Numbered from the stretch's first letter, positions 1 through 9,771 are shown. The stretch: DNA of 64,000 nucleotides from Bacteroides bouchesdurhonensis (GCF_900155865.1 NZ_LT707006.1:4881779-4945778), one strand, 5' to 3'. Numbers and translations are program-made. The notes: generated by a model from the letters alone, not told the origin.

Positions 1-26
1 TCCTTCCTTGATCAATAAGTTCTATT

Positions 27-98
27 TTAACCTGAGTTCACGCCCAAAAGTTTCCATGTATTAAAATCTCATAGAAACCTTATGTAAACTCAGGTTAA
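27..98. repeat. Inverted repeat, 12-bp arms
   Basis: The arms TTAACCTGAGTT (27-38) and AACTCAGGTTAA (87-98) are perfect reverse complements separated by 48 bases. A shorter inner pair (GTTTC / GAAAC) lies between them. There is no T-run beside it, so it does not look like a simple intrinsic terminator. It could be a structured intergenic repeat or the end of an element lying outside the window. The bases from 99 to 181 hold nothing I recognise. Confidence 0.5.
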
Positions 99-181
99 GT
101 CTATGCAACAGAATATTATTCAAGTAATTAGATATTGGAATTCATCCGGAATGCTTTAATATCTTTAGAGTATAAAATCAA

Positions 182-2032
182 TTATCTTTTACTATAAATA
201 AAACGATATCGGAAACGCCCGTTAGGAGCCGAATCACCATCACTCATACAAGTCTGAATATCTCCATCGGCAACAGCATTATCTATCCATTTAAAATCAA
301 TGGAAAAGTTAGTAGTATCTACGATTGAAAGACTTCTTATTGGAATAGATAATTCCATTTCATTATTCTTAATACGGTAAGCAACCGATTTCACTTTATC
401 CCAGCTCCATCCACCTAAACATTTTTCTAATATTGTTTTATCACTCCCCACACCTGTTCTGTTCACTACAAATTGGAAGCCTTCCCACGAAGGAGCATTA
501 TTTCCTCGTATCTGAATAAACAGTTGCATCCAGTTCGAATCATTGCAAGATGTGATAGGTTCAGCAGTTTTCACATAAAAGAATAAGTTTGTACCGTCAG
601 TTGCCACTTTTGATAGAATGATATCATTCCTTCCCGTTGTATTAACGAGTGTCCCCATACGTCCCCAGCCAAAATGATTACGATGTTTAGTATCTCCCTG
701 ATCGTCAGCATATACAGTATTCACTTTTTGCCAATCCATCATATTCCCGTCAATCTTAATCTTGTGTTTTTTTTCCGTTATGGGCTGTCTATGAACTCCT
801 TTAAACTTCCGGATATAATCTACAAGCAAATAATAATAGTTATCCCCGAAATCCCCCTTGACAGGTTCAATATCTCTACTAAATTCATGATTGTATTGAT
901 CTACAAAATAGGAATCTCCTTTCTGAACATTCCGATCAGGCATCGAAACTTCATTATTTCTCGACGCAATCTGACGTTGGGCAGTCCACTCATTCCACCC
1001 TGTAAAAAACATAAATGAAGGATCCAATTCCATCGCCCGATTAAACTGGCTTTGAAAGTAAATGCCTTTACCTGAAGAAAAGATCTTAGGTTCGGTATTA
1101 GTTTTTACATCAAAACTACGCCCGATATTTGATATAGGATGAGTAGCAGCAGCCACTGATACAAATTCATTCTTTCCTTCATGGATACCGGCTTGTTGCG
1201 GATACAATCCTGCCCACGGCCATTTGTCTACTCCATCTCCAAACCAAGTATCCACTTCCTTATTATTCCATAAATACCAAGAACGACGTATGGTAAACAT
1301 ATCTTTGCAAGCAACAGGAACTACACTCGGATCTACCAAAATCAAAGGTTTATCCAACCATCGAAACCACAAATCTTGATATAATTTCTTTGCATATATC
1401 TCCGAATACAGAGTATTAAATGTATTGGATGGTGAAGAACTCACGATAAAAGCAAACTGAGGAGTCGAACTTCCTTCATGCCGCATTTGAGTATAAATAT
1501 CCAGGATTTTTTTCACAACAGGAATATATGTATATGCATTGGTTACATCAAAAACAACCACATCCACACCTGCATCCGATAACATTTGAGCATGTTTGCG
1601 TATCACCCACTCATCATTCGATACATAGTATCCAAGATAAGGTTCCCCCCAATGATGCATGGCATGTGCTGGCCCCCATTGAGGGTTTACCGAGTCCTTT
1701 GCTAATATTTTCGACAGATCATAAGGGCTTTTTACATCTGAAGCAACGGGTACTTGGACATCATTATAATTGGCAGGTTTATCATATCCATGGCAACCAT
1801 GCCAAATAAAATAGAAAATACCCACAAACTTATTACTTCGTTCTGTTTTATCCGGATAAATTGCAGTTTCAGGATCTATCTTATTACCCTGTCCGTCTAT
1901 TGCACACCATGAAGAGGGATCAACTGTAACTACATTGTTTTCTTTTTCCATTTTATTTTGTGCTTCCGCAACAGAAGCAAAGAAAAGCAGTAAACACACA
2001 CAAATTATTTCAGAAAAAAACGGTCTGTCCAT
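182..2032 (-). CDS. Secreted GH99/GH71-like glycoside hydrolase with C-terminal CBM9-like domain
   Basis: 616 residues. A signal peptide (hydrophobic stretch about 8-20, cleavage near AEA-Q25) indicates export. The central part (about 45-400) has the look of a GH99/WbsX-type TIM barrel: an early FYFIWHG strand, the DAGVDVVVFDVTNAY strand in which the protein turns toward its substrate, and a late FTGWNEWTAQRQ strand resembling the GWNEW motif of that group. From about residue 425 the segment KIKIDGNMMDWQKV starts a domain like the CBM9-type sugar-binding fold. GH99 enzymes act inside alpha-mannosides, but the substrate of this protein is not shown by the sequence. It is transcribed away from metF; any operon partner would lie left of the window. 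It has no copy of the mannoside-locus operator upstream. Confidence 0.6.
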   Translation of the reverse strand: MDRPFFSEIICVCLLLFFASVAEAQNKMEKENNVVTVDPSSWCAIDGQGNKIDPETAIYPDKTERSNKFVGIFYFIWHGCHGYDKPANYNDVQVPVASDVKSPYDLSKILAKDSVNPQWGPAHAMHHWGEPYLGYYVSNDEWVIRKHAQMLSDAGVDVVVFDVTNAYTYIPVVKKILDIYTQMRHEGSSTPQFAFIVSSSPSNTFNTLYSEIYAKKLYQDLWFRWLDKPLILVDPSVVPVACKDMFTIRRSWYLWNNKEVDTWFGDGVDKWPWAGLYPQQAGIHEGKNEFVSVAAATHPISNIGRSFDVKTNTEPKIFSSGKGIYFQSQFNRAMELDPSFMFFTGWNEWTAQRQIASRNNEVSMPDRNVQKGDSYFVDQYNHEFSRDIEPVKGDFGDNYYYLLVDYIRKFKGVHRQPITEKKHKIKIDGNMMDWQKVNTVYADDQGDTKHRNHFGWGRMGTLVNTTGRNDIILSKVATDGTNLFFYVKTAEPITSCNDSNWMQLFIQIRGNNAPSWEGFQFVVNRTGVGSDKTILEKCLGGWSWDKVKSVAYRIKNNEMELSIPIRSLSIVDTTNFSIDFKWIDNAVADGDIQTCMSDGDSAPNGRFRYRFIYSKR

Positions 2033-2440
2033 ACAGCAAATTATTTATTATTTTACTTTAGTATTTATTCATCCGACTTTTTAAATTCCACAAGGATCTG
2101 TCAGCTAATGGCAGAACTGTGTAAACACATTGGGACAAAATGCCCGGTATGTTATAATAATCATAGTATATTTTCAATGATTGACCCATTAACTTATCAT
2201 TATCAAAGATTACTTGTGTTTGGAAAACATGCCATAAATATACAACCAAATATCATATAAATCAGAATATTTCACCTATTTTCTATCCATTCATCACCAA
2301 ACAAGCAACCATTCGCCAATTTAATAACATTGATACCAAACTATTTTAGAAAAAAACAAGAGAGAAATCTTTCTTTTTTCGTATTTTTGTCCCAATATGC
2401 ACGTTTAATATAAATAAACAACGAACATTTACAAAAAAGA
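2033..2440. other. Intergenic region between divergent genes
   Basis: 408 bases between the glycosidase and metF, AT-rich. A short minus-strand reading frame (2058-2249) has no recognisable content. The only site I can support is a promoter box for metF at 2392-2399. No riboswitch fold was recognised by eye. Confidence 0.5.
2392..2399 (+). promoter_or_regulatory. Bacteroides -7 promoter box for metF
   Basis: TATTTTTG matches the Bacteroides -7 consensus TAnnTTTG, 41 bases before the metF start. No clear TTTG -33 box is seen at the usual distance. Confidence 0.4.
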
Positions 2441-3394
2441 ATGAGAGTAATTGACTTAATACATAGCAACGAAAAAACAGCTTTTTCTTTCGAAATTCTT
2501 CCTCCACTGAAAGGAACCGGAATCGAAAAGCTGTATCAAACAATCGACACTCTTCGAGAATTTGATCCGAAATATATCAATATCACCACCCATCGCAGCG
2601 AATACGTATACAAAGATTTAGGTAACGGGCTTTTCCAACGAAACCGTTTGAGAAGACGCCCGGGAACAGTTGCTGTAGCGGCTGCCATTCAGAATAAATA
2701 TAATATTACGGTAGTTCCTCATCTTTTATGTAGTGGTTTCACTCGCGAAGAGACTGAATATGTATTGCTGGACTTACAGTTTCTGAACATTACAGATCTG
2801 CTTGTCCTGCGTGGTGACAAAGCGAAACATGAATCTGTATTTACCCCTGAGGGTGACGGATACCATCATGCAATCGAATTACAAGAACAAATTAATAATT
2901 TCAATAAAGGTATTTTTGTTGATGGATCAGAGATGAAAGTTACCAATTCTCCTTTCTCTTATGGAGTAGCTTGTTACCCAGAGAAGCATGAAGAGGCACC
3001 TAATGTAGAATCCGACCTCTATTGGCTGAAAAAGAAAGTGGAAGCTGGGGCTGAATATGCTGTGACACAACTGTTTTATGATAACAAGAAATACTTTGAG
3101 TTTGTAGGACAAGCGAAAGCGGCAGGTATCAATGTACCTATTATTCCCGGAATCAAGCCTTTCAAAAAGCTGTCTCAACTGAGTATGGTGCCCAAAACAT
3201 TCAAAGTAGACTTGCCGGAAGAATTGGTAAAAGAGATTCTGAAATGCAAAAATGATGTGGAAGCCGAACAAGTGGGCATTGAATGGTGTGTAGCACAATG
3301 CAAGGAGTTGATGGCTCATGGGGTTCCAAGTATTCATTTCTACTCTATCGGAGCAGTAGACAGTATTAAAGAAGTAGCAAAAGCCATTTATTGA
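2441..3394 (+). CDS. metF: Methylenetetrahydrofolate reductase
   Basis: 317 residues, full length for bacterial MetF. It reduces 5,10-methylene-THF to 5-methyl-THF with FAD, supplying methyl groups for methionine synthesis in the cytoplasm. The N-terminal FSFEILPPLKG motif carries the conserved catalytic-type Glu, and the barrel continues with the strands YINITTHRSE, VVPHLLCSG, LLVLRGDK (FAD site) and AVTQLFYDN, ending in the SIHFYSIGA strand. The next gene, holB, starts one base after the stop, so the two are cotranscribed. Confidence 0.95.
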   Translation: MRVIDLIHSNEKTAFSFEILPPLKGTGIEKLYQTIDTLREFDPKYINITTHRSEYVYKDLGNGLFQRNRLRRRPGTVAVAAAIQNKYNITVVPHLLCSGFTREETEYVLLDLQFLNITDLLVLRGDKAKHESVFTPEGDGYHHAIELQEQINNFNKGIFVDGSEMKVTNSPFSYGVACYPEKHEEAPNVESDLYWLKKKVEAGAEYAVTQLFYDNKKYFEFVGQAKAAGINVPIIPGIKPFKKLSQLSMVPKTFKVDLPEELVKEILKCKNDVEAEQVGIEWCVAQCKELMAHGVPSIHFYSIGAVDSIKEVAKAIY

Positions 3395-3395
3395 T

Positions 3396-4520
3396 ATGTT
3401 TTTTAGAGACGTAATCGGACAAGAAGAAATTAAGCAACGACTTATTCTGGAAGTGAATGAAGGACGGATTCCACATGCCCAGCTCATTTGTGGACCGGAA
3501 GGAGTCGGGAAAATGCCACTAGCTATTGCCTATGCACGCTATATCAGTTGTACCAACCGTGGAGAAACTGATGCTTGTGGCACATGTCCGTCCTGCGTAA
3601 AATTTAATAAACTCGTTCATCCGGATGTACATTTTGTCTTTCCTATCGTCAAGAGTGCGAAAGGGAAACGGGAAGTATGCGATGATTATATTGCGGACTG
3701 GCGTCCCTTTGTTCTGAATAATCCTTATTTCAACCTGAACCATTGGTTAAACGAAATGGATGCGGAGAACTCTCAGGCATTGATATATGCGAAAGAGAGC
3801 GACGAGATCATGAAGAAACTCAGTTTGAAGTCTAGCGAAGGAGGTTTCAAGATAACGATTGTCTGGTTACCGGAAAAGATGCATCCGGTATGTGCCAATA
3901 AGCTACTGAAACTACTCGAAGAGCCGCCGGAGAAAACTATCTTTCTGCTTGTATCGGAAGCACCGGAGATGATTCTTCCTACCATTTTAAGCCGTACGCA
4001 ACGGATGAATGTACGGAGAATAGATGAAAACAACATTGACCGGGTACTTCAAACCAAGTATGGTATTCAACCTGCCGATAGTCTTTCCATTGCCCATCTG
4101 GCAAACGGAAACTTTATCAAAGCACTTGAAACGATTCATCTGAATGAAGAAAACCAATTGTTCTTCGATTTATTCGTCAGCCTGATGCGATTGTCCTACC
4201 AACGAAAAATCAGAGAGATGAAAATGTGGAGCGAACAGGTAGCTGTCATGGGGCGAGAACGCCAAAAGAACTTTTTGGGGTATTGCCAGCGCATGATCCG
4301 GGAAAACTTTATCTACAACTTGCATCAACGCGATCTGATTTATATGACGATCAACGAACAGAATTTCGCATCCCGCTTTGCTCCCTTTGTCAATGAACGC
4401 AATGTTATGGGAATCATGGACGAACTAAGCGAAGCGCAACTACATATTGAACAGAATGTAAATGCTAAGATGGTATTTTTCGATTTCTCACTGAAAATGA
4501 TTGTACTGTTGAAGCAATAA
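3396..4520 (+). CDS. holB: DNA polymerase III delta-prime subunit
   Basis: 374 residues. A component of the clamp loader that opens the sliding clamp at primed DNA. It has an AAA+ core: a Walker A-like GPEGVGKMPLA (about 31-42), a four-Cys zinc cluster with CGTCPSC (about 61-67), and a sensor region LKLLEEPPEKTIFLL followed by ILSRTQR with the SRT/SRC-type arginine. The Walker A carries GVGKM instead of GxGKT/S, as expected for delta-prime, which need not hydrolyse ATP. It lies between metF and the ricT-like gene in one operon, 16 bases before the next start. Confidence 0.93.
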   Translation: MFFRDVIGQEEIKQRLILEVNEGRIPHAQLICGPEGVGKMPLAIAYARYISCTNRGETDACGTCPSCVKFNKLVHPDVHFVFPIVKSAKGKREVCDDYIADWRPFVLNNPYFNLNHWLNEMDAENSQALIYAKESDEIMKKLSLKSSEGGFKITIVWLPEKMHPVCANKLLKLLEEPPEKTIFLLVSEAPEMILPTILSRTQRMNVRRIDENNIDRVLQTKYGIQPADSLSIAHLANGNFIKALETIHLNEENQLFFDLFVSLMRLSYQRKIREMKMWSEQVAVMGRERQKNFLGYCQRMIRENFIYNLHQRDLIYMTINEQNFASRFAPFVNERNVMGIMDELSEAQLHIEQNVNAKMVFFDFSLKMIVLLKQ

Positions 4521-4536
4521 ATTAATATATAAAACT

Positions 4537-6015
4537 ATGGAATATAAACTTCATAATGGGAGCGGCGGTCTTTGCTGCAAAGGATGCTCCCGACAAGATA
4601 ATAAATTGAACACCTATGATTGGCTGGCAGACATACCGGGCAATGCAGAGGAATGTGATATGGTTGAGGTACAATTCAAAAATACCCGGAAAGGGTATTA
4701 CCGCAACAGTAATAAGATCAAACTTGAAAAAGGGGATGTAGTGGCTGTGGAAGCTGCACCGGGACACGATATTGGTGTGGTAACACTGACTGGAAGATTG
4801 GTTCCTCTGCAAATGAAGAAGGCTAATTTCAAGGCAGATACCGAAATCAAAAGAATCTACCGGAAAGCAAAACCGGTGGACATGGAAAAATTCAATGAAG
4901 CTAAGGCTAAAGAGCACGCCACAATGATTCGTGCTCGTCAGATTGCTTTGAGTCTGAATCTGAATATGAAGATCGGTGACGTGGAATATCAGGGAGACGG
5001 TAATAAAGCTATCTTCTACTATATTGCCGACGAACGTGTAGATTTCCGCCAACTGATAAAAGTACTTGCTGAAGCATTCCGTGTCCGCATTGAAATGAAG
5101 CAGATTGGTGCTCGCCAAGAAGCCGGGCGTATCGGGGGAATCGGTCCTTGTGGTCGTGAACTTTGCTGCGCGACATGGATGACAAGCTTTGTTTCCGTTT
5201 CAACGAGTGCTGCCCGTTATCAGGATATCTCTTTGAACCCTCAAAAGCTTGCCGGACAATGTGCCAAACTGAAATGTTGCCTGAATTACGAGGTAGATTG
5301 TTATGTAGAAGCCCAAAAACGACTTCCTTCCAAAGAAATCGAACTGGAAACTAAGGATGGTACTTTCTATTTCTTCAAAGCGGATATTCTGAATAATCAA
5401 ATTTCTTATTCAACCGACAAGAATTTCCCGGCTAACCTGGTTACTATCAGTGGAAAACGTGCTTTCGAAGTGATCGCAATGAATAAGAAAGGCATGAAAC
5501 CGGATAGTTTGTTGGAAGCTGAAAACAAACAAGAACCGAAAAAACCAATAGACTTGCTGGAACAGGAAAGTTTAACTCGCTTTGACCGTAGCAAAAACAA
5601 AGACGGAAACAATAACGGTAACCGGAATAAAAAGAAGAAAAAAGGAAATAATAATAACCGCCCACAGCAACAAGCTGAAAATGGAAATCGCTCACAACAG
5701 GAAATAGGAGATGGAAATCCGCAGAGTGTGGAAAATGAGAACATAAACAAGGGTGACAGAGAAAATCGCCCCAAGAATAACAACCGAAATAGGGGACAGA
5801 ATCAAGGACGAAATAATGAAAACAAACGTCCTGAGAAGGGAACGAATCCTGAAAGACAACAAAATTCGAATTCCGAACGCCAACCTAATCAGGAACGTAG
5901 ACAGCAACGCCCTCAAGCACAAGACCGTCAACCTAATCAGGAACGTTCTCCCAAACCGGAAAGAAACAAAAATCAAGAGAAACCACAAAATAATGAAAAG
6001 CCTGTTCAGGAATAG
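4537..6015 (+). CDS. ricT: PSP1-domain protein, RicT/YaaT-like
   Basis: 492 residues. The conserved part (about 1-300) is the PSP1 domain of the RicT (YaaT) family, which in Bacillus forms an iron-sulfur complex affecting RNA processing. Cys clusters are visible: GGLCCKGC near residues 11-17, GPCGRELCCATW near 205-216, and CAKLKCC near 244-250. The last roughly 150 residues are a low-complexity tail rich in Asn, Gln, Arg, Lys and Pro with repeated RQPNQER units, probably disordered and able to bind nucleic acid. It follows holB by 16 bases and overlaps gldH by 23 bases, a typical Bacteroides order. The symbol is by family; function in Bacteroides is inferred. Confidence 0.8.
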   Translation: MEYKLHNGSGGLCCKGCSRQDNKLNTYDWLADIPGNAEECDMVEVQFKNTRKGYYRNSNKIKLEKGDVVAVEAAPGHDIGVVTLTGRLVPLQMKKANFKADTEIKRIYRKAKPVDMEKFNEAKAKEHATMIRARQIALSLNLNMKIGDVEYQGDGNKAIFYYIADERVDFRQLIKVLAEAFRVRIEMKQIGARQEAGRIGGIGPCGRELCCATWMTSFVSVSTSAARYQDISLNPQKLAGQCAKLKCCLNYEVDCYVEAQKRLPSKEIELETKDGTFYFFKADILNNQISYSTDKNFPANLVTISGKRAFEVIAMNKKGMKPDSLLEAENKQEPKKPIDLLEQESLTRFDRSKNKDGNNNGNRNKKKKKGNNNNRPQQQAENGNRSQQEIGDGNPQSVENENINKGDRENRPKNNNRNRGQNQGRNNENKRPEKGTNPERQQNSNSERQPNQERRQQRPQAQDRQPNQERSPKPERNKNQEKPQNNEKPVQE

Positions 6016-6472
6016 TTTATTTTGTTTATTCAGTGCTTGCCTGACAGCAGCGTGCAATGAGAATACAGTGTATCACTCTTATCAAGCCCTTCCCGATGAG
6101 GGATGGACAAAGAGTGATACACTCTCTTTTCAGATTCCTATTACTGATTCCATTCCACCTACATTCAGATTGTTTACAGAGGTTCGTAACAAGAGTAATT
6201 ATCCCTATCACAATCTCTATTTATTCATTAGCCAGAATTTACAGGATTCCACTGTATTTCTTACAGATACAATAACTATTAACTTAGCAGATTCCACAGG
6301 GAAATGGCTAGGAAATGGTTGGGGGAGCATTTACCAATCGGCTGTATTCTTTAAGTCTGTTCGTCCGTTATATCCCGGAAATTATACATTCAGAATTATA
6401 AGCGGAATGAAGGACGAGAAACTAAACGGTCTCAATGATATTGGTATCCGTATTGAAAAGAAATATGATTAA
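5993..6472 (+). CDS. gldH: Gliding motility lipoprotein GldH
   Basis: 159 residues starting at the ATG at 5993, the only start that begins the signal peptide MKSLFRNSLFCLF and the lipobox LTAAC (Cys21). The reading frame extends upstream inside ricT, but that part is basic nonsense in the shadow of the RicT tail. GldH lipoproteins are required for gliding in Flavobacterium; most Bacteroides do not glide but keep the gene, so an envelope role is likely. It overlaps the ricT end by 23 bases and meets rodA tail to tail with a 4-base overlap. Confidence 0.85.
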   Translation: MKSLFRNSLFCLFSACLTAACNENTVYHSYQALPDEGWTKSDTLSFQIPITDSIPPTFRLFTEVRNKSNYPYHNLYLFISQNLQDSTVFLTDTITINLADSTGKWLGNGWGSIYQSAVFFKSVRPLYPGNYTFRIISGMKDEKLNGLNDIGIRIEKKYD

Positions 6473-7926
6473 AGTCTTCTGCCTCGTCCGGAATCAATCC
6501 TTAGAAAGATAAATAGTAATATTGTAAAGCCCCACAAAGAAGAACCTCCATAACTAAAAAACGGCAACGGAATACCAATTACCGGAGTTAATCCCAACAC
6601 CATTCCGACATTTATAAACAGGTGGAAAAGGAAAATACTGACTACCGAATATCCATACACACGCCCGAAGGTCGAAGGTTGCCGCTCTGCCAAAGCGATC
6701 AGCCGGAGAATCAACACAAGAAAAGCTACCAAGACAGCTGCTGCCCCCACAAAACCTTGCTCCTCTCCTACTGTACAGAAAATAAAATCAGTATCTTGTT
6801 CCGGAACATACTTCAATTTAGTCTGTGTTCCATTCAAAAAACCTTTTCCCGTCAAACCACCGGAGCCAATAGCAATCTTAGATTGGTTTACATTATAACC
6901 TGCACCCATTAAATCCTCTTCCAAGCCTAATACTACTTTTATTCGGACCTGCTGATGAGGTTTCAATACATTGTCGAATACATAACTACTGGAATATAAA
7001 AAGCCAATAGAACCTATTGCAAAGAGAGCTATCAAAAAGTAAGAACGCTGCCGTTCATCCAGTGCCAGATAAAATAAATAACCTATCGTCAGGACACACA
7101 ATCCCCATTGCACCCAAACCAGACTGAAATGTATCCAATATTCAGATATAAGATAGGCAATAAGCAAAATTAGTAGACTTCCTACGATTATGTTTCGTGT
7201 AGGTTCCCACTTTTTACGATATACCCAAACCATCCCGCCAGCAAATAACAAAACCAACAGTAATACTATGAATTCTCCTAAAGGAGTGGGCGTATCAGCT
7301 ATATATATTTCATCATAACGAATTCCAACTACGAAATATACAACTGCACATACTCCGGCAAATAATACAACTCCGGGCATTCCTTCACGATACAAAACCA
7401 AGAAGAAAGCCAAATACACCAATGCCGAGCCAGTTTCCTTTTGTCCAATAATTAACAACATCGGAAGAAGTATAATTAATCCCAGGACCAAAGCACATTT
7501 CTCTTTCTTTATATTGAACGAATAAGAATTCATATACTTGGCAAGTGCTAACGCCGTAGCAAACTTGGCAAACTCCGCCGGTTGCAGACTGACAGGCCCC
7601 ATTACTAACCAAGAGCGGGAACCTTTTGTATCCGGTGCTATAAAAATGGTGACGATAAGTAACAAGATGAGTCCTATATATATAATGTAGGCGAACATAT
7701 CATACATCCGGTCTTCCAGCATCAACAACACAAAGCCGAGTCCGAACGAACAGATGATCCAAACAAACTGCTTGCCGGCGCGAGTAGAAAAGTCCAAGAA
7801 ATCGCGATCGCCATAATCATAGCTAGCCCCGCAGACACTAAACCACCCTGCAACAATCAGAATCAAATAAATACAAATCGTTGTCCAATCCAGTGTTTTC
7901 CACAAACTATCGTTCCTCGTTACCAT
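6469..7926 (-). CDS. rodA: Rod-shape SEDS glycosyltransferase RodA
   Basis: 485 residues, a SEDS-family membrane protein with about 10-12 hydrophobic helices. RodA polymerises lipid II into glycan strands during cell elongation, in partnership with PBP2. Family marks are the LQPAEFAK motif near 115-122, the large loop with KIAIGSGGLTGKGFLNGTQTKLKYVPEQDTDFIFC split over two conserved blocks, and the C-terminal GIPLPFFSYGGSS. Compared with E. coli RodA it has extra hydrophobic segments in the middle (about 190-310), as other Bacteroidota RodA proteins do. Its start overlaps the mrdA end by 20 bases. Confidence 0.95.
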   Translation of the reverse strand: MVTRNDSLWKTLDWTTICIYLILIVAGWFSVCGASYDYGDRDFLDFSTRAGKQFVWIICSFGLGFVLLMLEDRMYDMFAYIIYIGLILLLIVTIFIAPDTKGSRSWLVMGPVSLQPAEFAKFATALALAKYMNSYSFNIKKEKCALVLGLIILLPMLLIIGQKETGSALVYLAFFLVLYREGMPGVVLFAGVCAVVYFVVGIRYDEIYIADTPTPLGEFIVLLLVLLFAGGMVWVYRKKWEPTRNIIVGSLLILLIAYLISEYWIHFSLVWVQWGLCVLTIGYLFYLALDERQRSYFLIALFAIGSIGFLYSSSYVFDNVLKPHQQVRIKVVLGLEEDLMGAGYNVNQSKIAIGSGGLTGKGFLNGTQTKLKYVPEQDTDFIFCTVGEEQGFVGAAAVLVAFLVLILRLIALAERQPSTFGRVYGYSVVSIFLFHLFINVGMVLGLTPVIGIPLPFFSYGGSSLWGFTILLFIFLRIDSGRGRRL

Positions 7927-9769
7927 ATAATATGACTTTGTTACTGAATTCTTCTGCTACTATTTCATTTTTAGGAGAAAGCTTTCCTTTTAGATACTGC
8001 TCCATCATCAATGCACCGATAGGTACACCATAATCACCTCCCCATCCTCCGTTCTCGACATAAACTAGAATTGCAATTTTAGGGTTATTCATCGGTGCAA
8101 ATCCCAAAAACGCAGAGTGGTCATGCCCCTTATTTTGGGCTGTTCCAGTTTTTCCACAAGCTTCCAAATCAGGAATCATCGATGTCAGTAACCTGCAAGT
8201 TCCTCCGGTAGCTGCCGCCCGCATTCCTTCCACCACTGATTCATAATGGCGTTTCTCAATGGTAGGATAAAGTGGGAAACGATAAGCACTATCCAATTGA
8301 TTATCTTGTATCTCTTTTACAATATGCGGAGTAATAAAATGTCCACGATTAGCAATAGTAGCTCCAAGATTCGCTATCTGAAGAGGAGTAGCCACGATTT
8401 CACCTTGTCCGATAGAAATACTGATCACAGTAAGTCCATTCCAATGTCCTCGGTAAGCCTTATCATAAAACTGAGCATTCGGTATTAATCCTCTTTTCTC
8501 TCCCGGCATATCGACACCCAACCGATAACCAAATCCTTGCGATACCATATGATCTTTCCATACAGTAATAGCATTTTGAGGAGAACCATATTTCCGGTCA
8601 CCAAACATGCGAAACAATCCCCAACAAAAATAAGCATTACAAGATGTAGCAATAGACGGAACCAACGGCAATGGAGAACCATGTGTATGACAACCAACTT
8701 TCAATCGACCATAATGAAAACCACCAGAACAAGGAATAGCAGGGCTATCTTTAGTTACAATTCCTTCTTGTAAGAATGTCAATGCTTGTGCTGTTTTAAA
8801 AGTAGATCCCGGAGGATATGTTCCTGAAATTGCACGATTCAAAAGAGGTTTCATTTTATCACGTTGCAACATCAGATGATTCTTTCCACGTTGGCGGCCA
8901 ATCATCAAATGAGGATCATAATTAGGAGAAGTTACCATGCAAAGAATTTCTCCTGTTTCGGGTTCAATAGCAACAATACTACCAATCTTATTTTTTAATA
9001 ACCGCTCACCCAACATTTGCAGATCAATATCCAAACCCAAAGTCAGATTCTTTCCTGGAACAGAAGGACGATCAAACTGTCCATCCATATAGTGTCCCTG
9101 TATGCGCCCATGAGCGTCCCGGAGCAGAACTTCAATTCCCTTTTCGCCACGCAAATATTTCTCATACGATTTTTCAACTCCGGACGTACCTACATAGTCA
9201 CCACGAATATAGTAACCTTCTTCATCAGCCTCAAGCATTTTCGCTGAGATTTCCCCAATATCTCCCAAAGCATGTGCAGCAGCATTATACGAATATTGGC
9301 GAATAGTACGACGCTGCACATAAAAGCCACGAAATTTAAACAACTTTTCTTGAAATACACCGCATTCTTCCGCCGAAAGCTGGGACATAAATACTTGATT
9401 AGTATACTTCGAATATCCCGGATTGCGGCGGCGATCTTTCATATCTGCCATGATTTTCAGGAACTGTTCTTTAGTGATTCCTAATGACTGACATAAATCA
9501 AGTGTATCCAGATTTTCTACTTCTTTGGGGATAATAGTAATATCGTAGGCTGGTTGGTTAAATACCAATAGCTTACCGTTACGATCATAAATTGCTCCGC
9601 GTGAAGGATATTGAATTTTATTCAGAAAAGCATTGCTATCAGCATTCTTTTTATAATCATCAGTAGTGATCTGCAATACGAAAAGACGTATCAAATAAAT
9701 TAAAACGATTGAGACGGCAACTCCTCCGATCACAAACTTTCGTTTCTCTAAAATATAATCTTTTGCCAT
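7907..9769 (-). CDS. mrdA: Penicillin-binding protein 2
   Basis: 620 residues, a class B PBP with one N-terminal membrane helix (about 11-30), a dimerisation domain and a transpeptidase domain. The catalytic triad motifs are present: PGSTFK (SxxK, about 326-331), TSCN (SxN, about 383-386) and GKTGTAQ (KTG, about 544-550). It crosslinks peptidoglycan with RodA during lateral growth. It starts two bases after the mreD stop and overlaps rodA, so these genes are translated from one message. Confidence 0.96.
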   Translation of the reverse strand: MAKDYILEKRKFVIGGVAVSIVLIYLIRLFVLQITTDDYKKNADSNAFLNKIQYPSRGAIYDRNGKLLVFNQPAYDITIIPKEVENLDTLDLCQSLGITKEQFLKIMADMKDRRRNPGYSKYTNQVFMSQLSAEECGVFQEKLFKFRGFYVQRRTIRQYSYNAAAHALGDIGEISAKMLEADEEGYYIRGDYVGTSGVEKSYEKYLRGEKGIEVLLRDAHGRIQGHYMDGQFDRPSVPGKNLTLGLDIDLQMLGERLLKNKIGSIVAIEPETGEILCMVTSPNYDPHLMIGRQRGKNHLMLQRDKMKPLLNRAISGTYPPGSTFKTAQALTFLQEGIVTKDSPAIPCSGGFHYGRLKVGCHTHGSPLPLVPSIATSCNAYFCWGLFRMFGDRKYGSPQNAITVWKDHMVSQGFGYRLGVDMPGEKRGLIPNAQFYDKAYRGHWNGLTVISISIGQGEIVATPLQIANLGATIANRGHFITPHIVKEIQDNQLDSAYRFPLYPTIEKRHYESVVEGMRAAATGGTCRLLTSMIPDLEACGKTGTAQNKGHDHSAFLGFAPMNNPKIAILVYVENGGWGGDYGVPIGALMMEQYLKGKLSPKNEIVAEEFSNKVILYGNEER

Positions 9770-9771
9770 TT

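Noticed and set aside
2095..2150. Fifth copy of the operator before the GH99-like gene (TGGCA near 2108)
   Set aside because: No second TGGCA at 21 bp and no match to the spacer.
2058..2249. 63-residue minus-strand frame upstream of the GH99-like gene
   Set aside because: No signal peptide, no family resemblance and no ribosome-binding site seen; overlaps the promoter region.
5753..5992. 80-codon N-terminal extension of gldH
   Set aside because: It is the shadow of the RicT tail; the lipoprotein signal starts at 5993.
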